Under the pieces are notes generated by a model, which worked only from the letters and a program-made list of their open reading frames with translations, was not told the origin of the DNA and searched no databases. Below, in pieces: positions 36,601 to 47,142 of a stretch of DNA of 64,000 bases. A program made the translations under genes and the position numbers. Numbering within the stretch: position 1 is the stretch's first letter; the number at the start of each line of letters is the position of its first letter. Source of the DNA: Pseudomonas sp. JAI120 (GTDB taxonomy: Bacteria; Pseudomonadota; Gammaproteobacteria; Pseudomonadales; Pseudomonadaceae); NCBI RefSeq assembly GCF_014207255.1, contig NZ_JACHCZ010000001.1, positions 2,285,378-2,349,377 on the forward strand, read 5' to 3'.

Positions 36601-38301
36601 ATGGGCCAGGAACGCCAGGGGCCGGGCGACAATCACCTCATCGTCGACCACGCGCTGACGCGGATCTTCCCGCAGCATCGCTTGCACCACCCGAGCGCCT
36701 GCCCGGGTGAAACCGTTGCGCTGGCGAAGGCTTTTTTCAAGGGCGCGCATCGGCAGTTGCAGCGCCATCTGATCGACAAACAACCGGCGCCGCCGTGCAG
36801 ACTGCATCGGGTCGGCGATCAGTGCGTGCTCCAGCAACGACGGATAATACTTGCCCACGTCCACCCGCTCGATCAGTCCCTTGAGATAGGCCGGCGTGAC
36901 CCAGCGCGGCACGTTACCTGGCGTGGCCTGGTGGCTGATGTGCACACTGGCATAGGCGGTGGCGAAGGGGTTTTCCAGCGACCAGTGGGTCAACGTCCGG
37001 GTGGTTCGTTGCGTCCAGCCAACCGTGCCACCCTGGGTGCGCTCGAAGGTCAGGAGGTAGTCGTCCGGGTTGATGGGGGCTTGCGTTGGATGATCCAGGC
37101 GCATTTGCCGTTGCAACGCCTTGCGCGCGTACACATCGATTGGCTCAAGGCCATCGAGGAACATTGCACCGCCGGTGCTGCGTTGCAGGCGCGCCAGGCG
37201 CTCCAGCCACTGACCGTAAGCCAGGCGATCCGCGCTGCTGGCCCGCTGCAACCAGACCGGCAATTGTTCTTCGTGAGGCTGCTCGAGGTAATCCGGGTCG
37301 AACCAGGCCAGTGGCGAGGTGAGCGTGATAAACAGCTGTTCATAGCTGCCGATATCGGGCAGTGCCGACCAGTCAACCCGCCGTACATCGCGAAGTTGTC
37401 GTTCGAGCAAGGCCTGGGCCAACGCATCGAACACATCGCCCTCGGGCTCGCGCAGTACCCATTGCAGCGGCGCCCCTGGCCGGTAGTGGCTCATATAGCG
37501 CGGCAGCAGGTCACCCAAGGCGTCCAGGGATTCGAGCTGCACCAGGTTCATCACCGGGATATAGACGAGGGTGACCTGTTGCCCCGCGACCCGACGCTGC
37601 AAGACCAACAGCGGCAGCCATTCGCCCGGGTCCCCGGCCTGGGCCGCATAGACTTGATAGATATGCAGCGCATCGGCATCACCCAAGGCCTCTCGATCCG
37701 CCCGATACCCCCAAAGCTGCTGTACCTGCTCATCGCCCAGTCCCAGCAGCAGCCGCGCCTGCTCCGGCGTCAATGGCGGGTTCTGCCGCGCCGTGAGCAG
37801 GCATGCACGTAACTGGCTGCTGACCGCGTGCCAACGGCTGTCGGCCGAACCGTCCGACACGCTCGCGTTCCAGTATTGCACCAAGCGCTCGGCAAAACCC
37901 GCCAGCACATCGGGCGCCAGGGTGTTGAGCATCCACTCGATATCGTCCACGGTGAGGGCGCCGCTCGCCGGTTGAAACACCTGCGATGCAGACTGCACCA
38001 ACAGCACATGATGGCCTGGCGTGTAGTTCAGCGCGTCACCCTTCATGCAGCGCTTGATCAGTGCGTCGCTCAAGGTAATAAGCGGAATGTGGCGGCGGCC
38101 GGCCAAGGTTGGCTGGATCACACCGATCCAGCTGTTAGCGGCCTGCAGGCCGGAACCGGCAAACCACTGTCCGATCCATTCCTGGATCATTTCCCGGGCC
38201 ACTTGGGCCAGGCCCAGGCGCCGGGCGAAGACGTTGGATAAATAGTCGCGAGATGTCCGGGCCTGGGAAATCTCCGGGGGAATAAGGTTTGAAGTACTCA
38301 T
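33646..38301 (-). CDS. Large dermonecrotic-toxin-like protein (DUF6543 type), 1551 aa
   Basis: The start at 38301 (MSTSNLIPPEIS) has AGGA with 8-base spacing; the frame is open 29 codons further. Residues roughly 480-700 carry motifs seen in Pseudomonas DUF6543/dermonecrotic-toxin proteins. These include the LPMRALEKSLRQRNGFTRAG stretch, then a segment ending with NGGFLRPH. A long charged helical region (about 1000-1150, LEREYSAASNELQSLERVV onward) precedes the C-terminal part, which ends with AYAHFHYSS and HLKRPEQRF motifs also seen in that family. No leucine-rich repeats, NEL ligase domain or signal peptide are seen, so the export route and activity are unknown. It splits gcsR from its target operon. 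Confidence 0.68.
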   Translation of the reverse strand: MSTSNLIPPEISQARTSRDYLSNVFARRLGLAQVAREMIQEWIGQWFAGSGLQAANSWIGVIQPTLAGRRHIPLITLSDALIKRCMKGDALNYTPGHHVLLVQSASQVFQPASGALTVDDIEWMLNTLAPDVLAGFAERLVQYWNASVSDGSADSRWHAVSSQLRACLLTARQNPPLTPEQARLLLGLGDEQVQQLWGYRADREALGDADALHIYQVYAAQAGDPGEWLPLLVLQRRVAGQQVTLVYIPVMNLVQLESLDALGDLLPRYMSHYRPGAPLQWVLREPEGDVFDALAQALLERQLRDVRRVDWSALPDIGSYEQLFITLTSPLAWFDPDYLEQPHEEQLPVWLQRASSADRLAYGQWLERLARLQRSTGGAMFLDGLEPIDVYARKALQRQMRLDHPTQAPINPDDYLLTFERTQGGTVGWTQRTTRTLTHWSLENPFATAYASVHISHQATPGNVPRWVTPAYLKGLIERVDVGKYYPSLLEHALIADPMQSARRRRLFVDQMALQLPMRALEKSLRQRNGFTRAGARVVQAMLREDPRQRVVDDEVIVARPLAFLAHAGGLAHQAHNLFVIGPRDNSTLPHILYRPDQTDAVLQQFPSRQALLDEIATVGGDLQRVVLQRLPENSRALFANGGFLRPHVQRVLQGDEFDVLPASSPALLSDEPVHGEFLESVFDENARDLWQRAVKQSVSNEALRWTLFKNDLWQVFNALLPMVRGPVAVAGWLSQTFRTFRTVLALPVETSREDSANAFAELIGSVAGLLMSPVVTLDQRLRLNPGSAQARDAIPVSHTRHSASTFAWQRSFADVTAMDFSWANSRSRLTTQQRAQLETFQWSPRQGERWPDSPTLASAASPVRGSLLVQGDSGAARQEPYTLIDSKVYGLSAVKDGWRVVDLRQPQRLGPWLGKDAHGVWKVDLGLRLVGGQPKSTVAQRRAHIEQQKLELEREYSAASNELQSLERVVTAAEDLCEKAHLTSEAAFTEQHRRDARARYLRELEKKTDAQQKKLNVLMRRNANKPLDGFEREQCLQLEDIVLNLRRQMFVLTFSRREEQFSEAHLAQLSGQDATAAQAVIGILTEESRRIGEFHDKMVNLSFWERVNYERLLSIPAYKSYTGELQPSSYGQPLGWRTVQLQVLKEQLWRRRPLPEEQDDFSRIDAAMDEAIQSAQSQKTIDEPGVLSVQQRIEGTRAVLHEYAKTLALLDEYRSAAPELIHGDVEVPVEATILSLEQESRIALAKLLREHERNPQPCRVRPLEADQRLIRDSKKRYQLGRVRARTPEATEDIVDVINPIDQAVVVSLHQQPGSDAFEAITPAGAVVPRPTRSLENLKADARRLLARAPLVLQQTRDEARSAKLPASVEARLTRQSEGIKAVAEKIRKALPSTPDTAAQALLAELEQAASHSLEQGRALRIEMIKRLPPDEDGIAWLLARDQVQILRIEGRIALKRVDDFLQEYVVKDRQGKVLAYAHFHYSSPTDPDLPYNAGHLKRPEQRFMSFRSLLDKTDSEAIAIYYSRISPPMAAQLFFSAAGVIKHRGRRAFW

Positions 38302-38408
38302 GCGGCGCATCCTGATGACGAAGTGCGCGCACGGTAAAACGCGGGCCGGCCTCCCAGACGGTAGATAAATCGCAAAAGCGACGTCCATCCGTACTGAAAG
38401 CGCTACAG

Positions 38409-38426
38409 TGGAACGATATCGCTACA
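38409..38426 (-). promoter_or_regulatory. GcsR-like site 1
   Basis: TGGAACG-ATAT-CGCTACA is a near match, in reverse orientation, to the P. aeruginosa GcsR site TGTAACG-N4-CGTTCCG. It lies 108 bases after (upstream of) the toxin start and about 160 bases before the sigma-54 promoter. Confidence 0.6.
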
Positions 38427-38489
38427 ACCTTGTTTTTTACGCGCCATGCAAGGCTTTGATCCGCATAGGCTTTTTTTCGACGGCCGGAG

Positions 38490-38507
38490 TGTAGCGAAAT
38501 CGCTACA
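38490..38507 (+). promoter_or_regulatory. GcsR-like site 2 (perfect palindrome)
   Basis: TGTAGCG-AAAT-CGCTACA has perfectly matching 7-base arms and fits the GcsR site layout (7-4-7). Confidence 0.68.
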
Positions 38508-38510
38508 CAC

Positions 38511-38528
38511 AAATGCGCTATCGTTATA
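38511..38528 (+). promoter_or_regulatory. GcsR-like site 3 (weaker)
   Basis: AAATGCG-CTAT-CGTTATA keeps the CG-N4-CGTTA core. It starts 21 bases after site 2, two helical turns, so both face the same side of DNA. Confidence 0.5.
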
Positions 38529-38570
38529 ACCGCTTTTACCAAGCCATTGATTAATAAAGAGTTAATGACA

Positions 38571-38587
38571 TTGGCCGCGATATTGCT
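38571..38587 (+). promoter_or_regulatory. Sigma-54 (-24/-12) promoter of gcvH-gcvP-sdaA-gcvT
   Basis: TTGGCCGCGATATTGCT has the invariant GG (38573-38574) and GC (38585-38586) ten bases apart, as sigma-54 requires. Transcription would start near 38598, 50 bases before gcvH. The upstream sites 1-3 are in enhancer position. Confidence 0.78.
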
Positions 38588-38648
38588 AAGCAACTCTCCA
38601 TTATTTCCAATCCCGCCCACCAGACGATTCTGGCCCTGAGGAGTTTCC

Positions 38649-39032
38649 ATGAGCGAGTTGCGTTTCACTGAAGATCACGAATGGCTGCGCGCCGAAGCTG
38701 ACGGCAGCGTCACCGTGGGTATCACCGCTTTCGCACAGAACGCGCTGGGTGATGTGGTTTTCGTGCAACTGCCGGAGTTGCAGGCCTACGACAAGGGCGC
38801 TGAAGCATCCACCGTAGAATCGGTCAAGGCCGCCAGCGGCGTGTACATGCCGTTGGACGGTGAAGTGCTGGAAGTGAACGACAAGCTCGATGGCAGCCCG
38901 GAACTGGTCAACGAAGACCCGATGGGCGAAGGCTGGTTCTTCCGCTTTAAACCGGCCGATGCCGATGCGGTAGCTAAACTGTTGGATCAGGACGCGTACG
39001 ACCGCCTGATCAAAGCCAACGCTGAAGCCTGA
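38649..39032 (+). CDS. gcvH: Glycine cleavage system H protein
   Basis: 127-residue lipoyl carrier that shuttles the aminomethyl group between P, T and L proteins. The lipoylated Lys lies in [25 protein letters not shown] precedes the ATG. First gene of the operon. Confidence 0.97.
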   Translation: MSELRFTEDHEWLRAEADGSVTVGITAFAQNALGDVVFVQLPELQAYDKGAEASTVESVKAASGVYMPLDGEVLEVNDKLDGSPELVNEDPMGEGWFFRFKPADADAVAKLLDQDAYDRLIKANAEA

Positions 39033-39042
39033 GGAGCGCGCC

Positions 39043-41883
39043 ATGACGATCAACCTGAGCACCGCCAACGAATTCATCGCCCGCCACATCGGCCCGCGCC
39101 AGGAAGATGAGCAGCAGATGCTCGCCAGCCTGGGCTTCGATTCCCTGGAGGCCCTGAGCGCCAGCGTGATCCCGGAAAGCATCAAGGGCACCAGCGTGCT
39201 CGGCCTGGAAGATGGCCTGAGCGAAGCCGAGGCCCTGGCCAAGATCAAGGCCATCGCCAGCCAGAACCAACTGTTCAAGACCTACATCGGCCAGGGCTAC
39301 TACAACTGCCATACGCCGTCGCCGATCCTGCGCAACCTCCTGGAAAACCCGGCCTGGTACACCGCCTACACCCCGTACCAGCCAGAAATTTCCCAGGGTC
39401 GCCTGGAAGCGCTGCTGAACTTCCAGACCCTGATCAGCGACCTCACCGGCCTGCCGATCGCCAACGCCTCGCTGCTCGATGAAGCCACCGCCGCCGCCGA
39501 AGCCATGACCTTCTGCAAGCGCCTGAGCAAGAACAAGGGCAGCAACGCCTTCTTCGCCTCTATCCACAGTCACCCGCAAACCCTCGACGTACTGCGCACC
39601 CGTGCCGAGCCGCTGGGCATTGACGTGGTCGTGGGCGATGAGCGCGAACTGACCGACGTCAGCCCGTTCTTCGGCGCGCTGCTGCAGTACCCGGCCAGCA
39701 ACGGTGACGTGTTCGACTACCGCGCACTGACCGAGCGTTTCCACGCCGCCAATGCCCTGGTAGCCGTGGCTGCGGACCTGCTGGCCCTGACCCTGCTGAC
39801 CCCTCCGGGTGAGTTCGGCGCCGACGTGGCCATCGGCAGCGCGCAACGCTTCGGCGTGCCGCTGGGCTTCGGTGGCCCGCACGCGGCGTACTTCTCCACC
39901 AAGGATGCGTTCAAGCGCGACATGCCGGGGCGTCTGGTCGGTGTGTCGGTAGACCGCTTCGGCAAGCCGGCCCTGCGCCTGGCCATGCAGACCCGCGAGC
40001 AGCATATCCGCCGCGAGAAAGCCACCAGCAACATCTGCACCGCCCAAGTACTGCTCGCCAACATCGCCAGCATGTATGCCGTGTACCACGGGCCCAAGGG
40101 CCTGACCCAGATCGCCAACCGTATTCACCACCTGACCGCGATCCTCGCCAAGGGCTTGACCGCGCTGGGCCTGAAGGTCGAGCAGGAACATTTCTTCGAC
40201 ACCCTGACCCTGCACACCGGTGCCGACACTGCCGCACTGCACGACAAGGCCCGCGCCCAGCGCATCAACCTGCGTGTGGTGGACGCCGAGCGGGTTGGCC
40301 TGTCGGTGGACGAAACCACCACCCAAGCCGATATCGAAACCCTGTGGGCGATCTTCGCCGCTGGCAAAGCCCTGCCGGACTTCAACGCCGAGGTGGACAG
40401 CCGCCTGCCCGCCGCATTGCTGCGCGAGTCGCCGATCCTCAGCCACCCGGTGTTCAACCGTTATCACTCCGAAACCGAGCTGATGCGCTACCTGCGCAAG
40501 CTGGCGGACAAAGACCTGGCCCTGGACCGCACCATGATCCCGCTGGGCTCGTGCACCATGAAGCTCAACGCCGCCAGCGAAATGATCCCAGTGACCTGGG
40601 CCGAATTCGGTGCCCTGCACCCGTTCGCCCCGGCCGAGCAAAGTACCGGCTACCTGCAACTGACCTCCGACCTGGAAGCCATGCTCTGCGCGGCCACCGG
40701 TTACGACGCGATCTCGCTGCAGCCGAACGCCGGTTCCCAGGGTGAGTACGCCGGCCTGTTGGCGATCCGTGCCTATCACCAGAGCCGTGGCGAAGAACGC
40801 CGCGACATCTGCCTGATCCCGTCGTCGGCCCACGGCACCAACCCGGCGACTGCCAACATGGCCGGTATGCGTGTGGTAGTTACGGCCTGCGATGCCCGTG
40901 GCAACGTGGACATCGAAGACCTGCGCGCCAAGGCCATCGAGCACCGCGAACACCTCGCCGCGCTGATGATTACCTACCCGTCCACCCACGGCGTGTTCGA
41001 GGAAGGTATCCGCGAAATCTGCGGCATCATTCACGACAACGGCGGCCAGGTGTACATCGACGGCGCCAACATGAACGCAATGGTCGGCCTCTGCGCCCCA
41101 GGCAAGTTCGGCGGCGACGTGTCCCACCTGAATTTGCACAAGACCTTCTGCATCCCCCACGGCGGTGGCGGCCCGGGCGTTGGCCCGATTGGCGTCAAGT
41201 CCCACCTCACGCCATTCCTGCCAGGCCATGCGGCCATGGAACGCAAGGAAGGCGCGGTCTGTGCCGCACCGTTCGGCAGCGCGAGCATCCTGCCGATCAC
41301 CTGGATGTACATCAGCATGATGGGCGGCGCAGGCCTCAAGCGCGCTTCGCAATTGGCGATCCTGAATGCCAACTACATTTCCCGTCGCCTCGAAGAGCAC
41401 TACCCCGTGCTCTACACCGGCAGCAACGGCCTGGTGGCGCACGAATGCATCCTCGACCTGCGCCCGCTGAAGGACAGCAGCGGCATCAGCGTGGACGACG
41501 TGGCCAAGCGCCTGATCGACTTTGGTTTCCATGCACCGACCATGTCGTTCCCGGTGGCGGGCACGCTGATGATCGAGCCGACCGAAAGTGAATCCAAGGA
41601 AGAACTGGACCGCTTCTGCGACGCGATGATCGCCATCCGCGAAGAAATCCGCGCGGTGGAAAACGGCACCCTGGACAAGGACGACAACCCACTGAAAAAC
41701 GCCCCGCACACCGCAGCGGAACTGGTGGGCGAATGGAGCCACCCCTACAGCCGTGAACAAGCGGTGTATCCGGTAGCCTCGTTGATCGAAGGCAAGTACT
41801 GGCCGCCGGTTGGCCGGGTCGACAATGTGTTTGGTGACCGCAATCTCGTATGCGCATGCCCTTCAATCGAGAGCTACGCGTAA
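39043..41883 (+). CDS. gcvP: Glycine dehydrogenase (decarboxylating), P protein
   Basis: 946-residue PLP enzyme that decarboxylates glycine and loads the residue onto GcvH. N-terminal signature [14 protein letters not shown]; the C-terminal half has the PLP-lysine segment [17 protein letters not shown]. Length fits the single-chain P protein (about 950). It starts 10 bases after gcvH. Confidence 0.97.
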   Translation: MTINLSTANEFIARHIGPRQEDEQQMLASLGFDSLEALSASVIPESIKGTSVLGLEDGLSEAEALAKIKAIASQNQLFKTYIGQGYYNCHTPSPILRNLLENPAWYTAYTPYQPEISQGRLEALLNFQTLISDLTGLPIANASLLDEATAAAEAMTFCKRLSKNKGSNAFFASIHSHPQTLDVLRTRAEPLGIDVVVGDERELTDVSPFFGALLQYPASNGDVFDYRALTERFHAANALVAVAADLLALTLLTPPGEFGADVAIGSAQRFGVPLGFGGPHAAYFSTKDAFKRDMPGRLVGVSVDRFGKPALRLAMQTREQHIRREKATSNICTAQVLLANIASMYAVYHGPKGLTQIANRIHHLTAILAKGLTALGLKVEQEHFFDTLTLHTGADTAALHDKARAQRINLRVVDAERVGLSVDETTTQADIETLWAIFAAGKALPDFNAEVDSRLPAALLRESPILSHPVFNRYHSETELMRYLRKLADKDLALDRTMIPLGSCTMKLNAASEMIPVTWAEFGALHPFAPAEQSTGYLQLTSDLEAMLCAATGYDAISLQPNAGSQGEYAGLLAIRAYHQSRGEERRDICLIPSSAHGTNPATANMAGMRVVVTACDARGNVDIEDLRAKAIEHREHLAALMITYPSTHGVFEEGIREICGIIHDNGGQVYIDGANMNAMVGLCAPGKFGGDVSHLNLHKTFCIPHGGGGPGVGPIGVKSHLTPFLPGHAAMERKEGAVCAAPFGSASILPITWMYISMMGGAGLKRASQLAILNANYISRRLEEHYPVLYTGSNGLVAHECILDLRPLKDSSGISVDDVAKRLIDFGFHAPTMSFPVAGTLMIEPTESESKEELDRFCDAMIAIREEIRAVENGTLDKDDNPLKNAPHTAAELVGEWSHPYSREQAVYPVASLIEGKYWPPVGRVDNVFGDRNLVCACPSIESYA

Positions 41884-41904
41884 CCTGAGGCTGAACTCAA
41901 TCAA

Positions 41905-41995
41905 ATGTGGGAGGGGCTTGCTCCCGATGGCGGTTTTACATTCAACATCTCTGTTGACTGACACACTGCCATCGGGAGCAAGCCCCCTCCCACAT
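41905..41995. repeat. REP doublet inside the gcv operon (between gcvP and sdaA)
   Basis: Outer arms ATGTGGGAGGGGC and CCCCTCCCACAT with standard REP cores flank about 45 bases. It fills most of the 157-base gcvP-sdaA gap, the place where P. aeruginosa has glyA2. Confidence 0.88.
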
Positions 41996-42040
41996 TGACC
42001 GAGTACACCCAATACATAACAAGAAACCGGAGAACAACTC

Positions 42041-43417
<1,377 letters not shown>

Positions 43418-43456
43418 CGCCTAAAGGCGCACCAGCACGTTTTTCAGGAGCTGAAT

Positions 43457-44581
<1,125 letters not shown>

Positions 44582-44974
44582 TTGACTGTTCCTATAAGTA
44601 ACGCGGTTGCATTAACGTGCACTAATCTGTAACGCAACCGCCATAAAATAGTGCAGCAACGATAGGCATTATTATAGGAATTAACCTATAACAAGTGACC
44701 CATCCTATCGAATAAGCAAGCCTCCCATTATTCAGCGAAGTGCCTTGTGGCCGAGTAAACGCTGGGCTTTTGGCAGGGCTTGTTTTTTCTCCATTAGTTG
44801 GCGTAGAGTTTGCCCACTGTGTTTGCATGGGTCGCTTGGAACCTGGACCTGGGCAGTAGCTGAAGTAGTTGTGCTACAACCCGTTCGACGTCTCTTACTT
44901 TCCTGCAACCCAGCCCAGTACTCTTTCATGCGAAAGGGGCTGTCATTAATTTTTAGCGTCAAGGAAATAAGAAA
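44582..44974 (+). other. 393-base leader/intergenic region before the cold-shock gene
   Basis: An imperfect 12-bp inverted repeat (GCGGTTGCATTA at 44603-44614, TAACGCAACCGC at 44630-44641) may end the gcv transcript. The rest is AT-rich and without a credible ORF. A long untranslated leader is usual for cspA-type genes, whose leader folding controls translation in the cold. The transcription start cannot be placed from sequence alone. Confidence 0.5.
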
Positions 44975-45187
44975 ATGGCTGATCGTCAGAGCGGTACCGT
45001 CAAGTGGTTTAACGACGAGAAAGGGTTTGGTTTTATCACTCCAGAAAGCGGTCCGGATCTGTTCGTGCATTTCCGCGCTATTCAAGGCAACGGCTTCAAA
45101 AGCCTGAAGGAAGGCCAGAAGGTCACCTTCGTTGCGGTGCAAGGCCAGAAAGGCATGCAGGCTGACGAAGTACAAGCAGAAGCCTGA
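44975..45187 (+). CDS. Cold-shock protein, CspA family
   Basis: 70-residue single-stranded nucleic-acid-binding protein. RNP1 (KGFGFIT) and RNP2 (LFVHFRAI) motifs are complete. AAGGAAATAAGAAA precedes the ATG. It is monocistronic, with a strong terminator directly after. Confidence 0.95.
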   Translation: MADRQSGTVKWFNDEKGFGFITPESGPDLFVHFRAIQGNGFKSLKEGQKVTFVAVQGQKGMQADEVQAEA

Positions 45188-45201
45188 TCCTTTCTGCAAC
45201 A

Positions 45202-45236
45202 AAAAGCCCCTGAGATGACATCAGGGGCTTTTTTAT
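45202..45236 (+). terminator. Intrinsic terminator of the cold-shock gene
   Basis: AAGCCCCTGA pairs with TCAGGGGCTT around a short loop, followed by a T run. Confidence 0.9.
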
Positions 45237-45281
45237 GGGCGCTATTCCGTAAAATGGATTTTTTCCTCAGAGAGCCCTGCC

Positions 45282-45770
45282 ATGCCCAAACCCTTGCTGA
45301 GTCCCCAAGGCGAGTTCCCCGCCGTTGGCCTGGGCCGTCGCCTGGCAGCGATGTTCTATGACTTCCTGTTGTGCACTGCCCTGCTGATCGTCACCGCGTT
45401 TATCTACAAGCTGGTGTGGATCGCGTTCGTGGGCGAAGCCAGGATGCGCACCCTCACCGAATCCGGCGCGCTGGACGGTGACCCGCTGCTGTCGACGATT
45501 CTGTTCTTTGTGCTGTTTGGTTTCTTTGCCAAGTTCTGGACCCATTCCGGGCAAACCCTGGGCATGCAGGTCTGGGGCGTACGCGTGCAAAACGCCGACG
45601 GCTCGCGAATCAGCCTGTGGCAGGCGCTGTTGCGCTTTGTGGTGTCGATTGCATCGTGGTTGTGCGTGGGGCTGGGGTTTGTCTGGTCGTTGTTCGACAA
45701 GCAGAAACGCAGCTGGCATGACATCTATTCGGACACGCAGTTGGTGCGGATTCCGAAGCAAAAGAAATAA
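45282..45770 (+). CDS. RDD-family membrane protein
   Basis: 162 residues. The family motif (Arg then Asp-Asp-like positions) appears as LGRRLAAMFYDFLL in the first membrane segment. Three hydrophobic helices and a conserved TLGMQVWGVRV loop follow, then a basic C-terminus. Function of RDD proteins is not settled; some act in ion transport. A collapsed REP hairpin ends it. Confidence 0.85.
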   Translation: MPKPLLSPQGEFPAVGLGRRLAAMFYDFLLCTALLIVTAFIYKLVWIAFVGEARMRTLTESGALDGDPLLSTILFFVLFGFFAKFWTHSGQTLGMQVWGVRVQNADGSRISLWQALLRFVVSIASWLCVGLGFVWSLFDKQKRSWHDIYSDTQLVRIPKQKK

Positions 45771-45790
45771 CCCGCTGCCTGAACGAGATC

Positions 45791-45826
45791 AAAATGTGGG
45801 AGGGGGCTTACCCCCTCCCACATTTT
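45791..45826. terminator. Collapsed REP hairpin between RDD gene and nadA
   Basis: AAAATGTGGGAGGGGG pairs perfectly with CCCCCTCCCACATTTT around the loop CTTA, flanked by A and T runs. It is the two ends of a REP doublet fused together and can end transcription in both directions between these convergent genes. Confidence 0.83.
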
Positions 45827-45845
45827 TAACCGAGTTCGCCTCCGT

Positions 45846-46904
45846 TCAAGCGTTACCGGCCAGCCTCAGGCGCGCAGCCTGGGTGAAATCCAGCATGCGC
45901 TTGAGCGGTCGCACGGCGTGAGGAATCACCGAAGGCTCGACGAATATCTCGTTACTGCCTTCACGCAGGCACTGCAGCGTGCGCTCCAGCGTATTCATCG
46001 CCATCCACGGGCAGTGTGCGCAACTGCGGCACGCGGCGCCGTTGCCGGCTGTGGGCGCTTCGACGAAGACCTTGTCCGGGCACAGCTGCTGCATCTTGTA
46101 GAAGATGCCGCGATCGGTTGCCACGATGAAGGTCTTGTTCGGCAGACGCTGTGCCGCCGCAATCAACTGGCTGGTGGAGCCCACCGCGTCGGCCAGCTCG
46201 ATCACCGAGGTCGGCGATTCCGGGTGCACCAGGATCGCTGCGTCCGGGTACAGCGCCTTCATGTCCTCCAACTGCTTGGACTTGAACTCCTCGTGGACGA
46301 TGCACGCACCGTCCCACAGCAACATGTCGGCACCAGTCTGGCGCTGGATGTAGGTACCCAGGTGCTTGTCCGGGCCCCAGATGATGGTCTCGCCGTTGTC
46401 CATCAGGCTTTCGACGATTTCCAGCGCGCAGCTGGAGGTCACCACCCAATCGGCCCGGGCCTTGACCGCCGCCGAGGTGTTGGCATACACCACCACGGTG
46501 CGCTCGGGATGCTGGTCGCAGAACACTGAAAACTCATCCACCGGACAACCCAGGTCCAGGGAGCAGGTGGCTTCCAGGGTCGGCATGAGGATGCGTTTTT
46601 CGGGGGTGAGGATTTTGGCGGTCTCGCCCATGAAACGTACACCGGCGACCAATACGGTCTTGGCCGGATGGGCTGCGCCGAAGCGGGCCATTTCCAGGGA
46701 GTCGGAGACACAGCCACCGGTTTCTTCGGCCAGGGCCTGGATCACCGGATCGCAGTAGAAATGGGCAACCAGCACCGCGTCCTGAGCCTTGAGCTCGGCG
46801 GCGATGGCGGCACGCAGGCTCGCCTCTTCCTCGGCGCTGAGGGCCTTGGGCTGCTTGGCGTCGAGGTGGGCTTGAACCAGTAGGCGTTCGGAAATGTGCG
46901 TCAT
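45846..46904 (-). CDS. nadA: Quinolinate synthase A
   Basis: 352 residues from the ATG at 46904 (MTHISERLL), equal to P. aeruginosa NadA. It condenses iminoaspartate with dihydroxyacetone phosphate in NAD synthesis. The [4Fe-4S] ligands are expected in [17 protein letters not shown] and CRSCAHCPW. The frame is open 34 codons upstream without conserved sequence. Confidence 0.96.
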   Translation of the reverse strand: MTHISERLLVQAHLDAKQPKALSAEEEASLRAAIAAELKAQDAVLVAHFYCDPVIQALAEETGGCVSDSLEMARFGAAHPAKTVLVAGVRFMGETAKILTPEKRILMPTLEATCSLDLGCPVDEFSVFCDQHPERTVVVYANTSAAVKARADWVVTSSCALEIVESLMDNGETIIWGPDKHLGTYIQRQTGADMLLWDGACIVHEEFKSKQLEDMKALYPDAAILVHPESPTSVIELADAVGSTSQLIAAAQRLPNKTFIVATDRGIFYKMQQLCPDKVFVEAPTAGNGAACRSCAHCPWMAMNTLERTLQCLREGSNEIFVEPSVIPHAVRPLKRMLDFTQAARLRLAGNA

Positions 46905-47091
46905 GTTCGCAAGACCTGCAGGCGCAGTTGCGCGAAAGTCGAGTGTACCACCGGCTCTGGAGCCCTTCGGGCGCCGCCGGACGAAGTGATTGTGTTCATC
47001 AAGCACGGGTAAAGGTGAAGCTGCGCAAGGCTACAGAATATCGAATGGATTCAAAAGCCTAATCTGACTTTCGCGAGTGCGTCTGGCGGGC

Positions 47092-47132
47092 AAAAAAAAC
47101 GGGAAACCCCGCCATTGGGGTTTCCCGTTTTT
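47092..47132. terminator. Strong bidirectional terminator
   Basis: CGGGAAACCCC (47100-47110) pairs with GGGGTTTCCCG (47117-47127), with eight A before and five T after. It ends the 523-residue gene on the minus strand. Confidence 0.93.
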
Positions 47133-47142
47133 ACGACGGCCG

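Noticed and set aside
39010..41760. 916-codon minus-strand frame over gcvP
   Set aside because: Exact antisense shadow of gcvP.
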